Source of the DNA: Marasmitruncus massiliensis
GTDB taxonomy: Bacteria; Bacillota; Clostridia; Oscillospirales; Ruminococcaceae
Direction of reading: 5' to 3'
NCBI RefSeq assembly: GCF_900186535.1
Contig: NZ_FYDE01000003.1
Span: 62,001-126,000 of the forward strand
DNA length: 64,000 bases
The notes under the pieces are model-generated. The model saw nothing but the letters and a program-made list of their open reading frames with translations. It was not told the origin of the DNA and did not search any database. Positions 8,707 to 17,335 of this stretch are shown in pieces. The position numbers and the translations under genes were made by a program. Every line of letters begins with the position of its first letter. Position 1 is the first letter of the stretch.

Positions 8707-9903
8707 ATGGATTATCTTCAGCGCACGTGGGCGAAGATTAATTTGGACAACGTCGTCCACAATTATTATGAACTGAAAAAAAAGCTGAAACCGGAATGCA
8801 AAACCATGGCAGTCGTCAAGGCGGATGCCTATGGCCATGGCGACGGATATGTTGCCGCCGCGCTTGAGAACGCCGGAGCCGACTGGTTTGCGGTTTCCAA
8901 TATTAATGAAGCGGTTTCCCTGCGTAAGCAGGAGATTACCCGCCCGATTCTGATTCTGGGTTATACGCCGCCGGAAATGGCCGGAATGCTGGCCGCCCAG
9001 ACAATTTCACAGACTGTCTATTCCCTCGAATATGCACAGGCGCTGTCCCGCTCGGCGCAGGCGGCAGGTGTTTGTGTGGACTGCCATATCAAGGTGGATA
9101 CGGGCATGTCGCGTATCGGCTTTTTTGCGCAGCATGGGCATGAGGCGGAAGCGGCGGAGGAAATCGCGGCGGCCTGCGCGCTGCCCGGACTGAACTGCAC
9201 CGGAATTTTCACGCATTTTGCCTGCGCCGATGAGTTTTCGGAGGACAGCCGCGCCTATACGCTCAGGCAATTTGACACTCTGATACGTACGGTTTCGCTG
9301 CTGGAACAGCGGGGAATCCGGTTTTCCATCCGCCACTGCTGCAACAGTGCGGCGGCGATGGCCTATCCGCAGATGCACCTGGATATGGTTCGTCTCGGCA
9401 TTGTCCTTTACGGGCTGAACCCTTCGGATGAATGTGCGGGTATGGCCGACCTTCGCCCGGCCATGTCGCTTTATACCATTGTGACAATGGTGAAGAAGCT
9501 GGAAACCGGCATCAGCATCAGCTACGGCAGGCGCTATACTACTCAGGAGGACGGCAAAACAATTGCGTCGATCGCGGTGGGCTATGCGGACGGTTACCGC
9601 CGGAATTTTACCAACCGCGGCAGGGTGATTGTGCGCGGAAAGTATGCCCCGATTACGGGAACGGTCTGTATGGACCAGCTGATGATCGACGTCAGCGGAA
9701 TTGAGGGGGTCCGGACCGGCGATACGGTGACCCTGATCGGCGAAAGCGGGGAAACCAAAATTACGCTGGATGATTTCGCTGCCTGCAACGGCACGATCAA
9801 TTATGAGGAAGCCTGCCTGATTGGAAGGCGTGTCCCGCGCGTCTATTGGAAAGACGGGCGGCAAATCGCGGCAGTGGATTATGTGATTTCCGCATGGGAA
9901 TAA
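8707..9903 (+). CDS. alr: Alanine racemase
   Basis: PLP enzyme interconverting L- and D-alanine for peptidoglycan. 398 aa. PLP-binding Lys38 lies in MAVVKADAYGHG, and the catalytic tyrosine is in the SIAVGYADGYRR segment, followed by TGTVCMDQLMIDVS. The longer frame is rejected because its extra codons run through the AAGGAG ribosome site. ATG at 8707 sits 10 bases after that site. murD follows from its own promoter, making this a small cell-wall precursor neighbourhood. Confidence 0.97.
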   Translation: MDYLQRTWAKINLDNVVHNYYELKKKLKPECKTMAVVKADAYGHGDGYVAAALENAGADWFAVSNINEAVSLRKQEITRPILILGYTPPEMAGMLAAQTISQTVYSLEYAQALSRSAQAAGVCVDCHIKVDTGMSRIGFFAQHGHEAEAAEEIAAACALPGLNCTGIFTHFACADEFSEDSRAYTLRQFDTLIRTVSLLEQRGIRFSIRHCCNSAAAMAYPQMHLDMVRLGIVLYGLNPSDECAGMADLRPAMSLYTIVTMVKKLETGISISYGRRYTTQEDGKTIASIAVGYADGYRRNFTNRGRVIVRGKYAPITGTVCMDQLMIDVSGIEGVRTGDTVTLIGESGETKITLDDFAACNGTINYEEACLIGRRVPRVYWKDGRQIAAVDYVISAWE

Positions 9904-9924
9904 GCAATTTGCACAAAAACATTC

Positions 9925-9953
9925 TTGATAATTGCGCGTTACGCGAATATAAT
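9925..9953 (+). promoter_or_regulatory. Sigma-A promoter of murD
   Basis: TTGATA, 17 bases, perfect TATAAT, located 55 bases before the murD start in the alr-murD gap. Confidence 0.8.
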
Positions 9954-10007
9954 AGTTTCGTTGGCTTTTTATCAGCAGAATAACGATTGTTTTGGAGGCA
10001 GTCATTT

Positions 10008-11402
10008 ATGGACAGCAGGGTTCAGCATTTTTTTGAACAGATCAAAGGTGTGAAAATCTGTATCATCGGCATTGGCGTTAGCCACTCCGACCTAATCAGC
10101 CGTCTGGCGGAATACGGCGCGAAGGTTACCGCGTGCGACAAACGTTCCCGGGAAGAGCTCGGGGAGGCGCTTTGCAACAATTTTGAAGCGCAGGGGATTG
10201 AGCTGCGCCTGGGGCCCGGCTATCTCGACAGCATTGACGCCGAGATTGTCCTGCGCACGCCGGGAATGAAATTCTACCAGCCTGTGTTTGACGAGCTGCG
10301 CCGCAACGGTGTGGTGGTTACCAGCGAGATGGAGTTGTTTTTCGACCTTTGCCCCTGCAAAACCATTGCCGTAACGGGTTCGGACGGCAAGACCACCACC
10401 ACTACCCTGATCGCTGAAATCTTAAAGGAAGCAGGGCGCCGCGTCCATATTGGCGGCAACATCGGCCGCCCGCTAATGCCTTTGATCCGTGACATCCGTG
10501 AGAATGATTTTGCCGTTGTGGAGCTTTCCAGCTTCCAGCTGATTTCTATGCGCCAGAGCCCGGATATTGCCGTCATCACCAATATTACACCGAACCATCT
10601 GGACATTCATAAGGATATGCAGGAATATGTGGATGCAAAGAAAAACATCTTTCTGCATCAGGGTGCGTTTTCCCGCACTGTGCTTGGTGTTGACAATGAA
10701 CTGGCCGCTTCTTTTGAGAATGAAACGCGCGGACAGACGTTTTCTTTCTCGGTCAAACATCCGGTTCGCACCGGTGCTTATCTCGGAGAAGACGGCATCA
10801 TTTATCTGTCGGTGAACGGGAAGCCGCAGAAGATCATGCACGCAAGCGAGATTAAACTGCCGGGCATGCATAATGTGGAAAACTATCTGGCGGCGATCTG
10901 CGCTGTCTGGGGTTATGCCGACGCGGAAGCCATTTATAATGTTGCGGTGGAATTCGGCGGCGTTGAGCACCGGATTGAACTGGTGCGGGAAAGAAACGGC
11001 GTAAAATGGTATAACGACTCCATCGCCACCACCCCCACCCGTACTATCGCGGGGCTGGACAGCTTTGCGCAGAAGCTGATTCTGATTGCCGGCGGCTATG
11101 ATAAAAAGATTCCGTTTGAACCGCTGGCGCCCAAACTGATGGAAAAAGTAAAGGTTTTGATTCTGACAGGCACGACCGCGGATAAAATTGAACAGGCGGT
11201 CAAAGCTTATAGCGGGTATGATGCTTCTCAGCTGAAAATCCTGCGTGCAAAGGATCTGCCCGACGCGGTGCAGCTTGCCGACGGGCAGGCGAAAGACGGG
11301 GATATTGTATCGCTGTCCCCGGCCTGCGCCAGTTTTGACGCCTATCCCAATTTTGAATCCCGCGGGCAGCATTTCAAGGAGCTTGTCAGGGCACTTTCAT
11401 GA
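10008..11402 (+). CDS. murD: UDP-N-acetylmuramoylalanine--D-glutamate ligase
   Basis: Cytosolic Mur ligase adding D-glutamate to UDP-MurNAc-L-alanine. 464 aa with an N-terminal nucleotide-fold domain (KICIIGIGVSHSDL), the ATP-binding loop AVTGSDGKTTTTTLI (about 121-135), the central domain (NITPNHLDIHK) and the C-terminal Mur domain (VKWYNDSIATTPTRT, LIAGGYDKKIPFE). The start is ATG 10008 with GGAGG nine bases upstream. It is unlinked to the dcw cluster, as happens in some Clostridia. Confidence 0.97.
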   Translation: MDSRVQHFFEQIKGVKICIIGIGVSHSDLISRLAEYGAKVTACDKRSREELGEALCNNFEAQGIELRLGPGYLDSIDAEIVLRTPGMKFYQPVFDELRRNGVVVTSEMELFFDLCPCKTIAVTGSDGKTTTTTLIAEILKEAGRRVHIGGNIGRPLMPLIRDIRENDFAVVELSSFQLISMRQSPDIAVITNITPNHLDIHKDMQEYVDAKKNIFLHQGAFSRTVLGVDNELAASFENETRGQTFSFSVKHPVRTGAYLGEDGIIYLSVNGKPQKIMHASEIKLPGMHNVENYLAAICAVWGYADAEAIYNVAVEFGGVEHRIELVRERNGVKWYNDSIATTPTRTIAGLDSFAQKLILIAGGYDKKIPFEPLAPKLMEKVKVLILTGTTADKIEQAVKAYSGYDASQLKILRAKDLPDAVQLADGQAKDGDIVSLSPACASFDAYPNFESRGQHFKELVRALS

Positions 11403-11407
11403 AAGCG

Positions 11408-11428
11408 GGGCGGCATTTTGTGCCGCCC
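11408..11428 (+). terminator. Hairpin after murD, weak terminator
   Basis: A perfect 8-bp stem GGGCGGCA / TGCCGCCC with a TTTTG loop, five bases after the murD stop, followed by TTTACAGTTT. The T-run is short and interrupted, so partial read-through into the peptidase genes is likely. Confidence 0.6.
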
Positions 11429-11453
11429 TTTACAGTTTAGGAGGCGAAAAATT

Positions 11454-12479
11454 ATGACGACCAGAGAACTGCTTTTTACCCTCTGCGAAGCGACCGGTGT
11501 TTCAGGACTGGAAACCGGCGCGGTTGCCGAAGCAGAGAAGCTGCTGTCCGGTCTGGGCGGCTGCGAAGTCACCACGCTCGGCTCGCTCGTCTGTCGGGTG
11601 AAAACGCGGCCGGAAAAGCCGCATGTGATGCTGACGGCGCATATCGACACGATCGGGCTGATTGTTTCCTATATCGAGGACAGCGGATTTCTGCGCGTTT
11701 CCAACTGCGGCGGCATTGACCGCTCCCTGCTGCTGGCGTCCCATGTGGTGGTGCACAGCGACAGCGGCGATTACGACGGGGTGGTGTGCAGTATCCCGCC
11801 GCACCTGAATCCGGATGATTCCGTGATCCCGAAAGTGGAGGATATTTATATTGACGTCGGCTTCGACGGAGAAACCGTCCGCAAAAAAATTGCGCTCGGC
11901 GACCGGGTTTCTTTTTACGGACAGTCCCATGAACTGCTGAACGGGCGCGTCAGCGCAAGGACGCTGGACGACCGCGCGGGATGCGCGGCGGTCATCCTTG
12001 CGGCGCGCAGGCTTGCGGACTGCAACCTGAACTGTTCGCTCTCCGTCGTCCTTGCAACGATGGAGGAAGTCGGCAGCCAGGGTGCCAAAACGGCGTCGAA
12101 CCTGCTTTCGCCCACTCATGCCATTGTGGTGGATGTTTCTTTCGGCCACACGCCAGATGCGCCCCGCCAGAAGTGCGGCGTTTTGGGCAAAGGCCCGATG
12201 ATCGGCATTTCGCCGATTCTCGATAACAATATGACCGCGAATCTCAGGGAAACCGCCGAAAAGGAGAAAATCCCCTATCAGCTTGAAATTATGGGGGGAA
12301 ACACCGGGACCGACGCGGACGCGGTCGCGTCTTCGGGCGCAGGTGTGCGCTGCGGCCTGGTTTCGATCCCTCAGCGGTATATGCATACCCCGATTGAAGT
12401 GGTGGAAATTGCCGACGTGGAAGCAGCGGCAAACCTGATTGCCGCCTATGTCCACGACGAGTTTGGAGGTGCGTGCTGA
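11454..12479 (+). CDS. M42 family metallo-aminopeptidase (first of two)
   Basis: Cytosolic dinuclear-metal aminopeptidase (glutamyl aminopeptidase/"cellulase M" family), probably degrading small peptides. 341 aa. Metal and catalytic motifs are MLTAHIDTIGLIV (His and Asp), ARTLDDRAGCA (bridging Asp), ATMEEVGSQGAK (catalytic Glu pair) and VDVSFGHTPD. The later GGNTGTDADAV and RYMHTPIEVVE contain the remaining His ligand. The usual second metal-site Asp-rich block is intact, so it looks active. ATG 11454 has AGGAGG at 11439-11444. It is translationally coupled to a second M42 gene. Confidence 0.93.
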   Translation: MTTRELLFTLCEATGVSGLETGAVAEAEKLLSGLGGCEVTTLGSLVCRVKTRPEKPHVMLTAHIDTIGLIVSYIEDSGFLRVSNCGGIDRSLLLASHVVVHSDSGDYDGVVCSIPPHLNPDDSVIPKVEDIYIDVGFDGETVRKKIALGDRVSFYGQSHELLNGRVSARTLDDRAGCAAVILAARRLADCNLNCSLSVVLATMEEVGSQGAKTASNLLSPTHAIVVDVSFGHTPDAPRQKCGVLGKGPMIGISPILDNNMTANLRETAEKEKIPYQLEIMGGNTGTDADAVASSGAGVRCGLVSIPQRYMHTPIEVVEIADVEAAANLIAAYVHDEFGGAC

Positions 12480-13492
12480 TGCTTTTGGAAACGATCAGAC
12501 AGCTGAGCGAAATCCCGGGGGTTTCCGGCTGCGAGGAGCAGGTGCGGTACGCAATCCTGAACCTGATTGAGGGACATTGCATCTACAAGGTGGACGCGCT
12601 CGGCAATGTCCTCGCGTTCAAAAAAGGCAGACGGGAGCCAAACCATAAACTATTGCTTTCCGCCCATATGGATGAAGTGGGGCTGATTATTACCTACGCC
12701 GAAGAGGACGGCTTGCTGCGGTTTTCCCCTGTCGGGGGAATCGACAAGCGCGTGATTGTCGGCAGGTCGGTTCAGATCGGCGATGTATACGGAGTCATCG
12801 GTATGAAAGCGCTGCACATGCGTTCGACGGAAGAAAAAGACAAAGTGGTTGAATCCGACAAGCTGACGATTGATATCGGAGCGAATAGCAGGGAAGAGGC
12901 GCTTGCGGTGGTTTCGCTCGGCGACCGCGCGGTATTTACTTCCCAATTTGCCCCGTTTGGGGAGGGGTTCCTCCGCGGGCGCGCGCTGGACGACCGGGCG
13001 GGCTGTGCGCTGCTGGTGGAATTGATTGAAAGCGAACTGGAATATGACACCCACTTCGCGTTTACCGTGCAGGAGGAGACCGGCACGACGGGCGCAAAAA
13101 CTGCGGCCGCGCAGGTGGAACCGGAAATCGCGATTGCGGTGGAAACCACAACGGCGGGCGATATCCCCGGTACGGACCCTTCCAAAACGGTCTGCGGCCT
13201 GAAAAAAGGGCCGGTGCTTTCCTTTATGGACAAGGGCACGATTTATGACCGGACGCTGTACCAGAAAGCGCTTGCCGTGGCCGAGGAAAAAGGAATCCCC
13301 TGCCAGATCAAGGCGGGCGTCTATGGCGGAAACGAGGCGCGCTCGGTTCAGGTAGCGGGGAACGGCGCGCGGGTGCTGGCCGTGTCGCTGCCCTGCCGAT
13401 ATCTGCATACCCCGTCCTGTGTGCTGCATGAATCGGATATCCGGGAAACCGCCCGCCTGCTGCCCGCGCTGATCGGCGCTTTCGGGGAATGA
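12479..13492 (+). CDS. M42 family metallo-aminopeptidase (second of two)
   Basis: A paralogue of the preceding peptidase, 337 aa. It keeps LLSAHMDEVGLII, RALDDRAGCALL, TVQEETGTTGAK, AVETTTAGDIPG and RYLHTPSCV, the complete M42 metal-site set. The ATG overlaps the previous stop (TGATG), and GGAGGT at 12465-12470 serves it. The upstream paralogue has VDVSFG where this one has VETTTAGD, so the two may differ in substrate. They may form a hetero-oligomer, as M42 enzymes assemble into large dodecamers; that is inference. Confidence 0.93.
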   Translation: MLLETIRQLSEIPGVSGCEEQVRYAILNLIEGHCIYKVDALGNVLAFKKGRREPNHKLLLSAHMDEVGLIITYAEEDGLLRFSPVGGIDKRVIVGRSVQIGDVYGVIGMKALHMRSTEEKDKVVESDKLTIDIGANSREEALAVVSLGDRAVFTSQFAPFGEGFLRGRALDDRAGCALLVELIESELEYDTHFAFTVQEETGTTGAKTAAAQVEPEIAIAVETTTAGDIPGTDPSKTVCGLKKGPVLSFMDKGTIYDRTLYQKALAVAEEKGIPCQIKAGVYGGNEARSVQVAGNGARVLAVSLPCRYLHTPSCVLHESDIRETARLLPALIGAFGE

Positions 13493-14244
13493 TCCGGTTT
13501 ATTTCCCCGGAACTGGAAGCGCGGCTTCTGGATTGTTGCAATACAAATGATGTATTTTCTGCGAAAATATACTCACAGTATCAAACTTACGGTGCACAAA
13601 GCGGAATGATTCATTTTTGGATGCTGTTCAGCGGCGATACTCCGACAGGCGCGGTGTCAGGATGCGGCGATTATTTCACGCTGGCGGCAAAGACCGTACC
13701 GGATACGGGCGAACTGGCCGCGTTTTTGCGGGCATCCGGCTGCCGTACCATAGAGGCAAAACGGGCGTTACTGGAAGGTCTCGGAACAGTCACATGTTCC
13801 GGTTTGATTCTATGCGCGGATCAGCCGCCCGGACAAGCCGGAGGCGTAAAGCGGGCGGGAAAACTGTCCGCTGTCTGGGAACTGCTGTGCGAAGCCGACC
13901 CGGAATTTGCCAAAGGAACATGCTATGACGCGTGGCTGACTGAGCTTTCCCATAAAATCCGGCATGGCTTGGCGGAATGCTATACACTTGAAGTTGAAAA
14001 CAGAATCGTATCAACATCCAGTATATTATTTCATAATCATCAAACGGCCGTTATCGCTGCCGTTGCCACGCGTCCCGCATTTCGGGGGCGTGGGTTTGGG
14101 CGGCGTGTAGTGAATCAGGCGGCAGCTTCCGCGTTTGCACAGGGGCTGAGCCCGCAGATGCTGATCAAAGCCCCCGGGCTGGCCGCGTTTTACGCTGCCT
14201 GCGGGTTTCAGCCGGCAGGTGAATGGGGGCGGGCGGCACTCTGA
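13489..14244 (+). CDS. GNAT family N-acetyltransferase
   Basis: 251 aa, probably acetylates a small amine or a protein N-terminus using acetyl-CoA. The acetyl-CoA pyrophosphate loop is in VATRPAFRGRGFGRRVV (about residues 196-212), with the C-terminal strand AFYAACGFQPAGEW. The N-terminal half is divergent. The start codon overlaps the stop of the upstream M42 gene (ATGA), implying translational coupling, perhaps acting on the peptidase products. Substrate unknown. Confidence 0.8.
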   Translation: MIRFISPELEARLLDCCNTNDVFSAKIYSQYQTYGAQSGMIHFWMLFSGDTPTGAVSGCGDYFTLAAKTVPDTGELAAFLRASGCRTIEAKRALLEGLGTVTCSGLILCADQPPGQAGGVKRAGKLSAVWELLCEADPEFAKGTCYDAWLTELSHKIRHGLAECYTLEVENRIVSTSSILFHNHQTAVIAAVATRPAFRGRGFGRRVVNQAAASAFAQGLSPQMLIKAPGLAAFYAACGFQPAGEWGRAAL

Positions 14245-14279
14245 AAACCGCAGGATTCTGATTTTTGAGGAGATTACGT

Positions 14280-15551
14280 ATGCTCGAACAATTTTTTCAG
14301 ATTGACCCTTACATACTGACCCTTGCGCGGGAGGCTGAGGAGACCTGCGCGGGGGCTTTTGCGCGCATTGACCGCAATGCGGAATACAATTCCGCAAAGG
14401 TGCTTTCCGCGTTCATTCAAAACGGCGTCAGTGAAAGCCATTTTTCCGGTTCTACCGGCTACGGCTACGGCGATCGCGGACGTGAGGTACTGGACGCCGT
14501 TCTGGCACAGATTTTTGGCGCAGAGGACGCTTTAATCCGCCACAATTTTGTATCGGGTACCCACGCCATTACGACCGCGCTGTTTGGCGTACTTCGCCCG
14601 GGCGACCGGATTGTTTCGCTCACTGGTTTGCCCTATGACACCCTTCAGCCGGTGCTCGGTATCGTGGAAGGCGGGAGCGGTTCGCTGAAAGAATTCGGTG
14701 TGCGCTATGAACAGCTCGACCTCTTGCCGGACGGAACCCCCGACTTTGATCGTGTCGGCGAAGCGGTGAAGGGCGCGAAAGTTGCTTATATGCAGCGCTC
14801 GCGGGGCTATTCCCTGCGGGAATCGCTTTCCGTTTCCCAAATTGAAAAGATCATCGGGCTGGTGCGCAAGACCAATCCGCAGGCCATTGTCATCGTCGAT
14901 AATTGTTACGGTGAGTTTGTGGAACAGCAGGAGCCGACACAGGCAGGCGCCGACCTGATCATTGGTTCCCTGATTAAAAACCCGGGCGGCGGGATTGCCA
15001 AGACCGGCGGCTATATCGCTGGACGCGCCGGCCTGATTGAACAGTGCGCCTGCCGCCTGACAGCGCCGGGCGTCGGCAAAGAGGTTGGGTGCACGCTGGG
15101 TGAACTGCGGGGTATGTTTTTGGGCCTGTTCTTCGCGCCGACCGTGGTGGCTTCCGCGTTAAAAACCGCTGTTTTTGCCGCGGCGCTGTTTGAACGTCTG
15201 GGCTTCGAGGTTTTCCCGCACTGGGATGCCCCCCGGACCGACATCATTCAGGCGGTCAAGCTCGGGACGCCGCAGGGACTGGAGGCTTTCTGTCAGGGAG
15301 TTCAGCGGGGAGCGCCGGTGGATGCGTTTGTCCGCCCGGAACCGTGGGACATGCCCGGTTACGACAGCAAGGTCATTATGGCGGCGGGGGCGTTTACGCT
15401 GGGAGCTTCCATCGAGCTTTCCGCCGACGGGCCGATGCGTGCGCCGTATGCTGCCTGGATGCAGGGGGGGCTTACCTACCCCAGCGGTAAAACAGGTGTC
15501 ATTCTTGCCGCACAGTCGTTGCTGGAAGCGGGCGTCATCGCTGCCGGTTGA
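14280..15551 (+). CDS. Methionine gamma-lyase family PLP enzyme (aluminium-resistance-like)
   Basis: Fold-type I PLP enzyme of the Met_gamma_lyase/"aluminium resistance" (YnbB-like) family, 423 aa. Family landmarks are NAEYNSAKVLSAFIQNGVSE, FSGSTGYGYGDRGRE, the VSGTHAITTALFGVLRPGD substrate region and GSLIKNPGGGIAKTGGYIAG, which holds the presumed PLP lysine. The reaction has not been firmly assigned for this family. ATG 14280 has GAGGAGA 7 bases upstream. The gene's last bases overlap the -35 box of the tRNA-Leu promoter. Confidence 0.9.
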   Translation: MLEQFFQIDPYILTLAREAEETCAGAFARIDRNAEYNSAKVLSAFIQNGVSESHFSGSTGYGYGDRGREVLDAVLAQIFGAEDALIRHNFVSGTHAITTALFGVLRPGDRIVSLTGLPYDTLQPVLGIVEGGSGSLKEFGVRYEQLDLLPDGTPDFDRVGEAVKGAKVAYMQRSRGYSLRESLSVSQIEKIIGLVRKTNPQAIVIVDNCYGEFVEQQEPTQAGADLIIGSLIKNPGGGIAKTGGYIAGRAGLIEQCACRLTAPGVGKEVGCTLGELRGMFLGLFFAPTVVASALKTAVFAAALFERLGFEVFPHWDAPRTDIIQAVKLGTPQGLEAFCQGVQRGAPVDAFVRPEPWDMPGYDSKVIMAAGAFTLGASIELSADGPMRAPYAAWMQGGLTYPSGKTGVILAAQSLLEAGVIAAG

Positions 15552-15576
15552 CAACCCCTGTCCGGGATGCTATAAT
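15548..15576 (+). promoter_or_regulatory. Consensus promoter of tRNA-Leu
   Basis: Perfect TTGACA, 17 bases, perfect TATAAT, 35 bases before the tRNA. It overlaps the stop codon of the preceding gene. Confidence 0.92.
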
Positions 15577-15610
15577 AACTGTTGTTTCTGCCGCCGGATG
15601 CGGCAGTTTT

Positions 15611-15692
15611 GCGGGCGTGGCGGAATGGCAGACGCGCTGGTCTTAGGAGCCAGTACTTCGGTGTAAGGGTTCAAGTCCCTTCGCCCGCACCA
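15611..15692 (+). tRNA. tRNA-Leu (anticodon UAG)
   Basis: 82 bases including an encoded CCA. Acceptor arms GCGGGCG / CGCCCGC pair perfectly, and the TTCAAGT T-loop region is present. The anticodon loop CTTAGGA gives UAG, and the extended variable arm fits a class II tRNA. An A+T-rich defence island starts just beyond it, a common position for acquired DNA. Confidence 0.96.
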
Positions 15693-15699
15693 AATCATG

Positions 15700-15750
15700 A
15701 TAATCCGAACCTTGCCCCCATTGGGGATGGGTTCGGATTATTGCTTTATT
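15700..15750 (+). terminator. Terminator of the tRNA-Leu transcript
   Basis: A 12-bp stem ATAATCCGAACC / GGTTCGGATTAT whose interior carries a further CCCC/GGGG pairing, followed by TGCTTTATTT. Confidence 0.8.
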
Positions 15751-15787
15751 TATAACATCCTAAACTGTAGTCATTAAGTTCATGATT

Positions 15788-15836
15788 ACTCAAAACCAGC
15801 CCCATCTTCTCCGGAATGGAAAATACGGGGCTGGTT
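15788..15836 (-). terminator. Terminator of the defence operon
   Basis: On the minus strand a 10-bp stem AACCAGCCCC / GGGGCTGGTT lies just after the stop of the last operon gene (15839) and is followed by TTTTGAG. Confidence 0.75.
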
Positions 15837-15838
15837 CT

Positions 15839-16312
15839 CTATTTGAAAATAAGTAGCAACATACGGACACTTGATAGAAAAAATACTATTCCCTGCACGA
15901 AAAGAGCAACAGATAAATATTCGATATATTTCTTGGTCCTTACATATGCTTCGGATACCTGCTCTAACAGATTTATATCAATTATCATAATTAATAAAGA
16001 TAATGTGAGCAAGATTATTGAATGAAAAAACAACTTGTATATTGTCTTGTCGCTCCCAATTTCTTTTATTGACTGGAATTTTTGATTTCCATTGAGTGAT
16101 ATTAATAAAGCTACCCCGGCCAGCTCAAAGCCTGCAATGGTAGCTGAAAGTGATATAACGTCGGAATTAACCAGTGAGGAAATCTTGGATATAGGAACAA
16201 TTTCCGATTGTTTAACTGCTAAATATACTATGGACATAATGATAATTCCAACTGCCCAATGAAAGCACGCGAAAAATTTATCATGATAAAGCAACTTGTT
16301 AATTGCTTTCAC
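15839..16312 (-). CDS. Four-helix membrane protein, last gene of the defence operon
   Basis: 157 aa, not recognised. Four hydrophobic segments (about 14-34, 52-74, 94-113 and 130-155) with short connecting loops, a basic N-terminus and almost no soluble domain. It overlaps the end of the 337-aa gene by 14 bases (GTG start at 16312, AGAGGTGG upstream; GTG 16321 is an alternative), so the two are translationally coupled. In known defence pairs a small multi-helix protein next to a soluble partner often acts as a membrane-disrupting effector. Applied here that is inference from size, topology and position only. Confidence 0.7.
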   Translation of the reverse strand: MKAINKLLYHDKFFACFHWAVGIIIMSIVYLAVKQSEIVPISKISSLVNSDVISLSATIAGFELAGVALLISLNGNQKFQSIKEIGSDKTIYKLFFHSIILLTLSLLIMIIDINLLEQVSEAYVRTKKYIEYLSVALFVQGIVFFLSSVRMLLLIFK

Positions 16313-17312
16313 CGCTACCACCTCTCATATATTGCTTTGCTAAATCTTGTTTTTCTCTAAAGGCATCTTGAATGGCTGAGAACATTTGCTGGGAATTGAT
16401 ATACTTAGTTTTCGCAGAGATTTTCTCTACCCTTACTACTTGCAACAGCTTTTCATCTAACAAATCATATGGGATTATTTTGCATTCATCTGCATCGTAT
16501 CCCCGCATTTTCGCCTTTTTTAAAAGCGGTTCATCCTTATTTATAGTTTCCTCGTCTTCTTCCGCTGCTTTCTTAACTGCACTAATGACTTTATTTAAAA
16601 ATTTCCCGACATTCTTTACAGGAAGATTTTTTCCTCTTTTTCCGCCTGATAGTTCAACATCAACATAAAATGGCTCACTGATATCAAGGTTGTCCGAAGC
16701 AATATCGTATGCGTTGATGATGCCTTCCTCTTTTAGTAGCTTTAGTCCCGGTTTAGCAACTTTGAATTGGATTTTTGATATAGCTTTGCAGTTGGCAATT
16801 TTCTTATAATAATCAGGAATAATGATGGGAAGTACTTCAATATCATATATTCTGCTGGGATAGATGTCCTGTACCATTCGGCAAAGATGGCTCCCCAATC
16901 GCTCTATTCGAGCACCATGAAAATTGAATTCGCTAACAATCAGTCCTTGGTCTATGTAGCAGTAAAAATGAGTTTGCTCCATCAAGGTGTCATCTGCATT
17001 CGCAGTAATTTCTTGGCGTCTTCCATCTAGGACATTGAATAAATATGGGAAATCGGTTCTTCGAAGACTGTAAAACAAACCTCGATACACGTTCTTATCA
17101 CTCTTATGCGAATGCAAGTCGAGATAATGGTATTTGTCAAAATATTCAACGGCAAGCCCCCTTTCAATGAGCTTACTGTTATCTCCATTGGATTTCTTGA
17201 TATAAGCATCGAATACTTCCCTTATAGGAGCTATTTTCCCATTGTATGAGCAGGTGAATTTATAGAAATAAATTTTTCTTTCAACCGTCTGAGGTTTTGG
17301 GGGCTTTGCCAT
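16299..17312 (-). CDS. Soluble 337-aa protein of unknown function in the defence operon
   Basis: No family recognised with confidence. No signal or membrane segment. Notable blocks are KIYFYKFTCSYNG near the N-terminus, EQTHFYCYIDQGLIVSEFNF followed by HGARIERLGSHL in the centre (about 110-145), VLPIIIPDYYKKI, a Lys/Glu-rich low-complexity stretch (about 245-270), and a C-terminal KISAKTKYINSQQM. There is no visible Walker, nuclease or HTH motif. It follows hsdR by 23 bases and overlaps the four-helix membrane gene, so a sensor-plus-effector pair appended to a restriction operon is plausible but unproven. Confidence 0.7.
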   Translation of the reverse strand: MAKPPKPQTVERKIYFYKFTCSYNGKIAPIREVFDAYIKKSNGDNSKLIERGLAVEYFDKYHYLDLHSHKSDKNVYRGLFYSLRRTDFPYLFNVLDGRRQEITANADDTLMEQTHFYCYIDQGLIVSEFNFHGARIERLGSHLCRMVQDIYPSRIYDIEVLPIIIPDYYKKIANCKAISKIQFKVAKPGLKLLKEEGIINAYDIASDNLDISEPFYVDVELSGGKRGKNLPVKNVGKFLNKVISAVKKAAEEDEETINKDEPLLKKAKMRGYDADECKIIPYDLLDEKLLQVVRVEKISAKTKYINSQQMFSAIQDAFREKQDLAKQYMRGGSGESN

Positions 17313-17335
17313 GAAACTTCCTCCTCTACTGAATT

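Noticed and set aside
8413-8838. 141-aa minus-strand open frame near the alr leader
   Set aside because: Overlaps the leader, the 58-aa gene and the start of alr; composition typical of a shadow frame.
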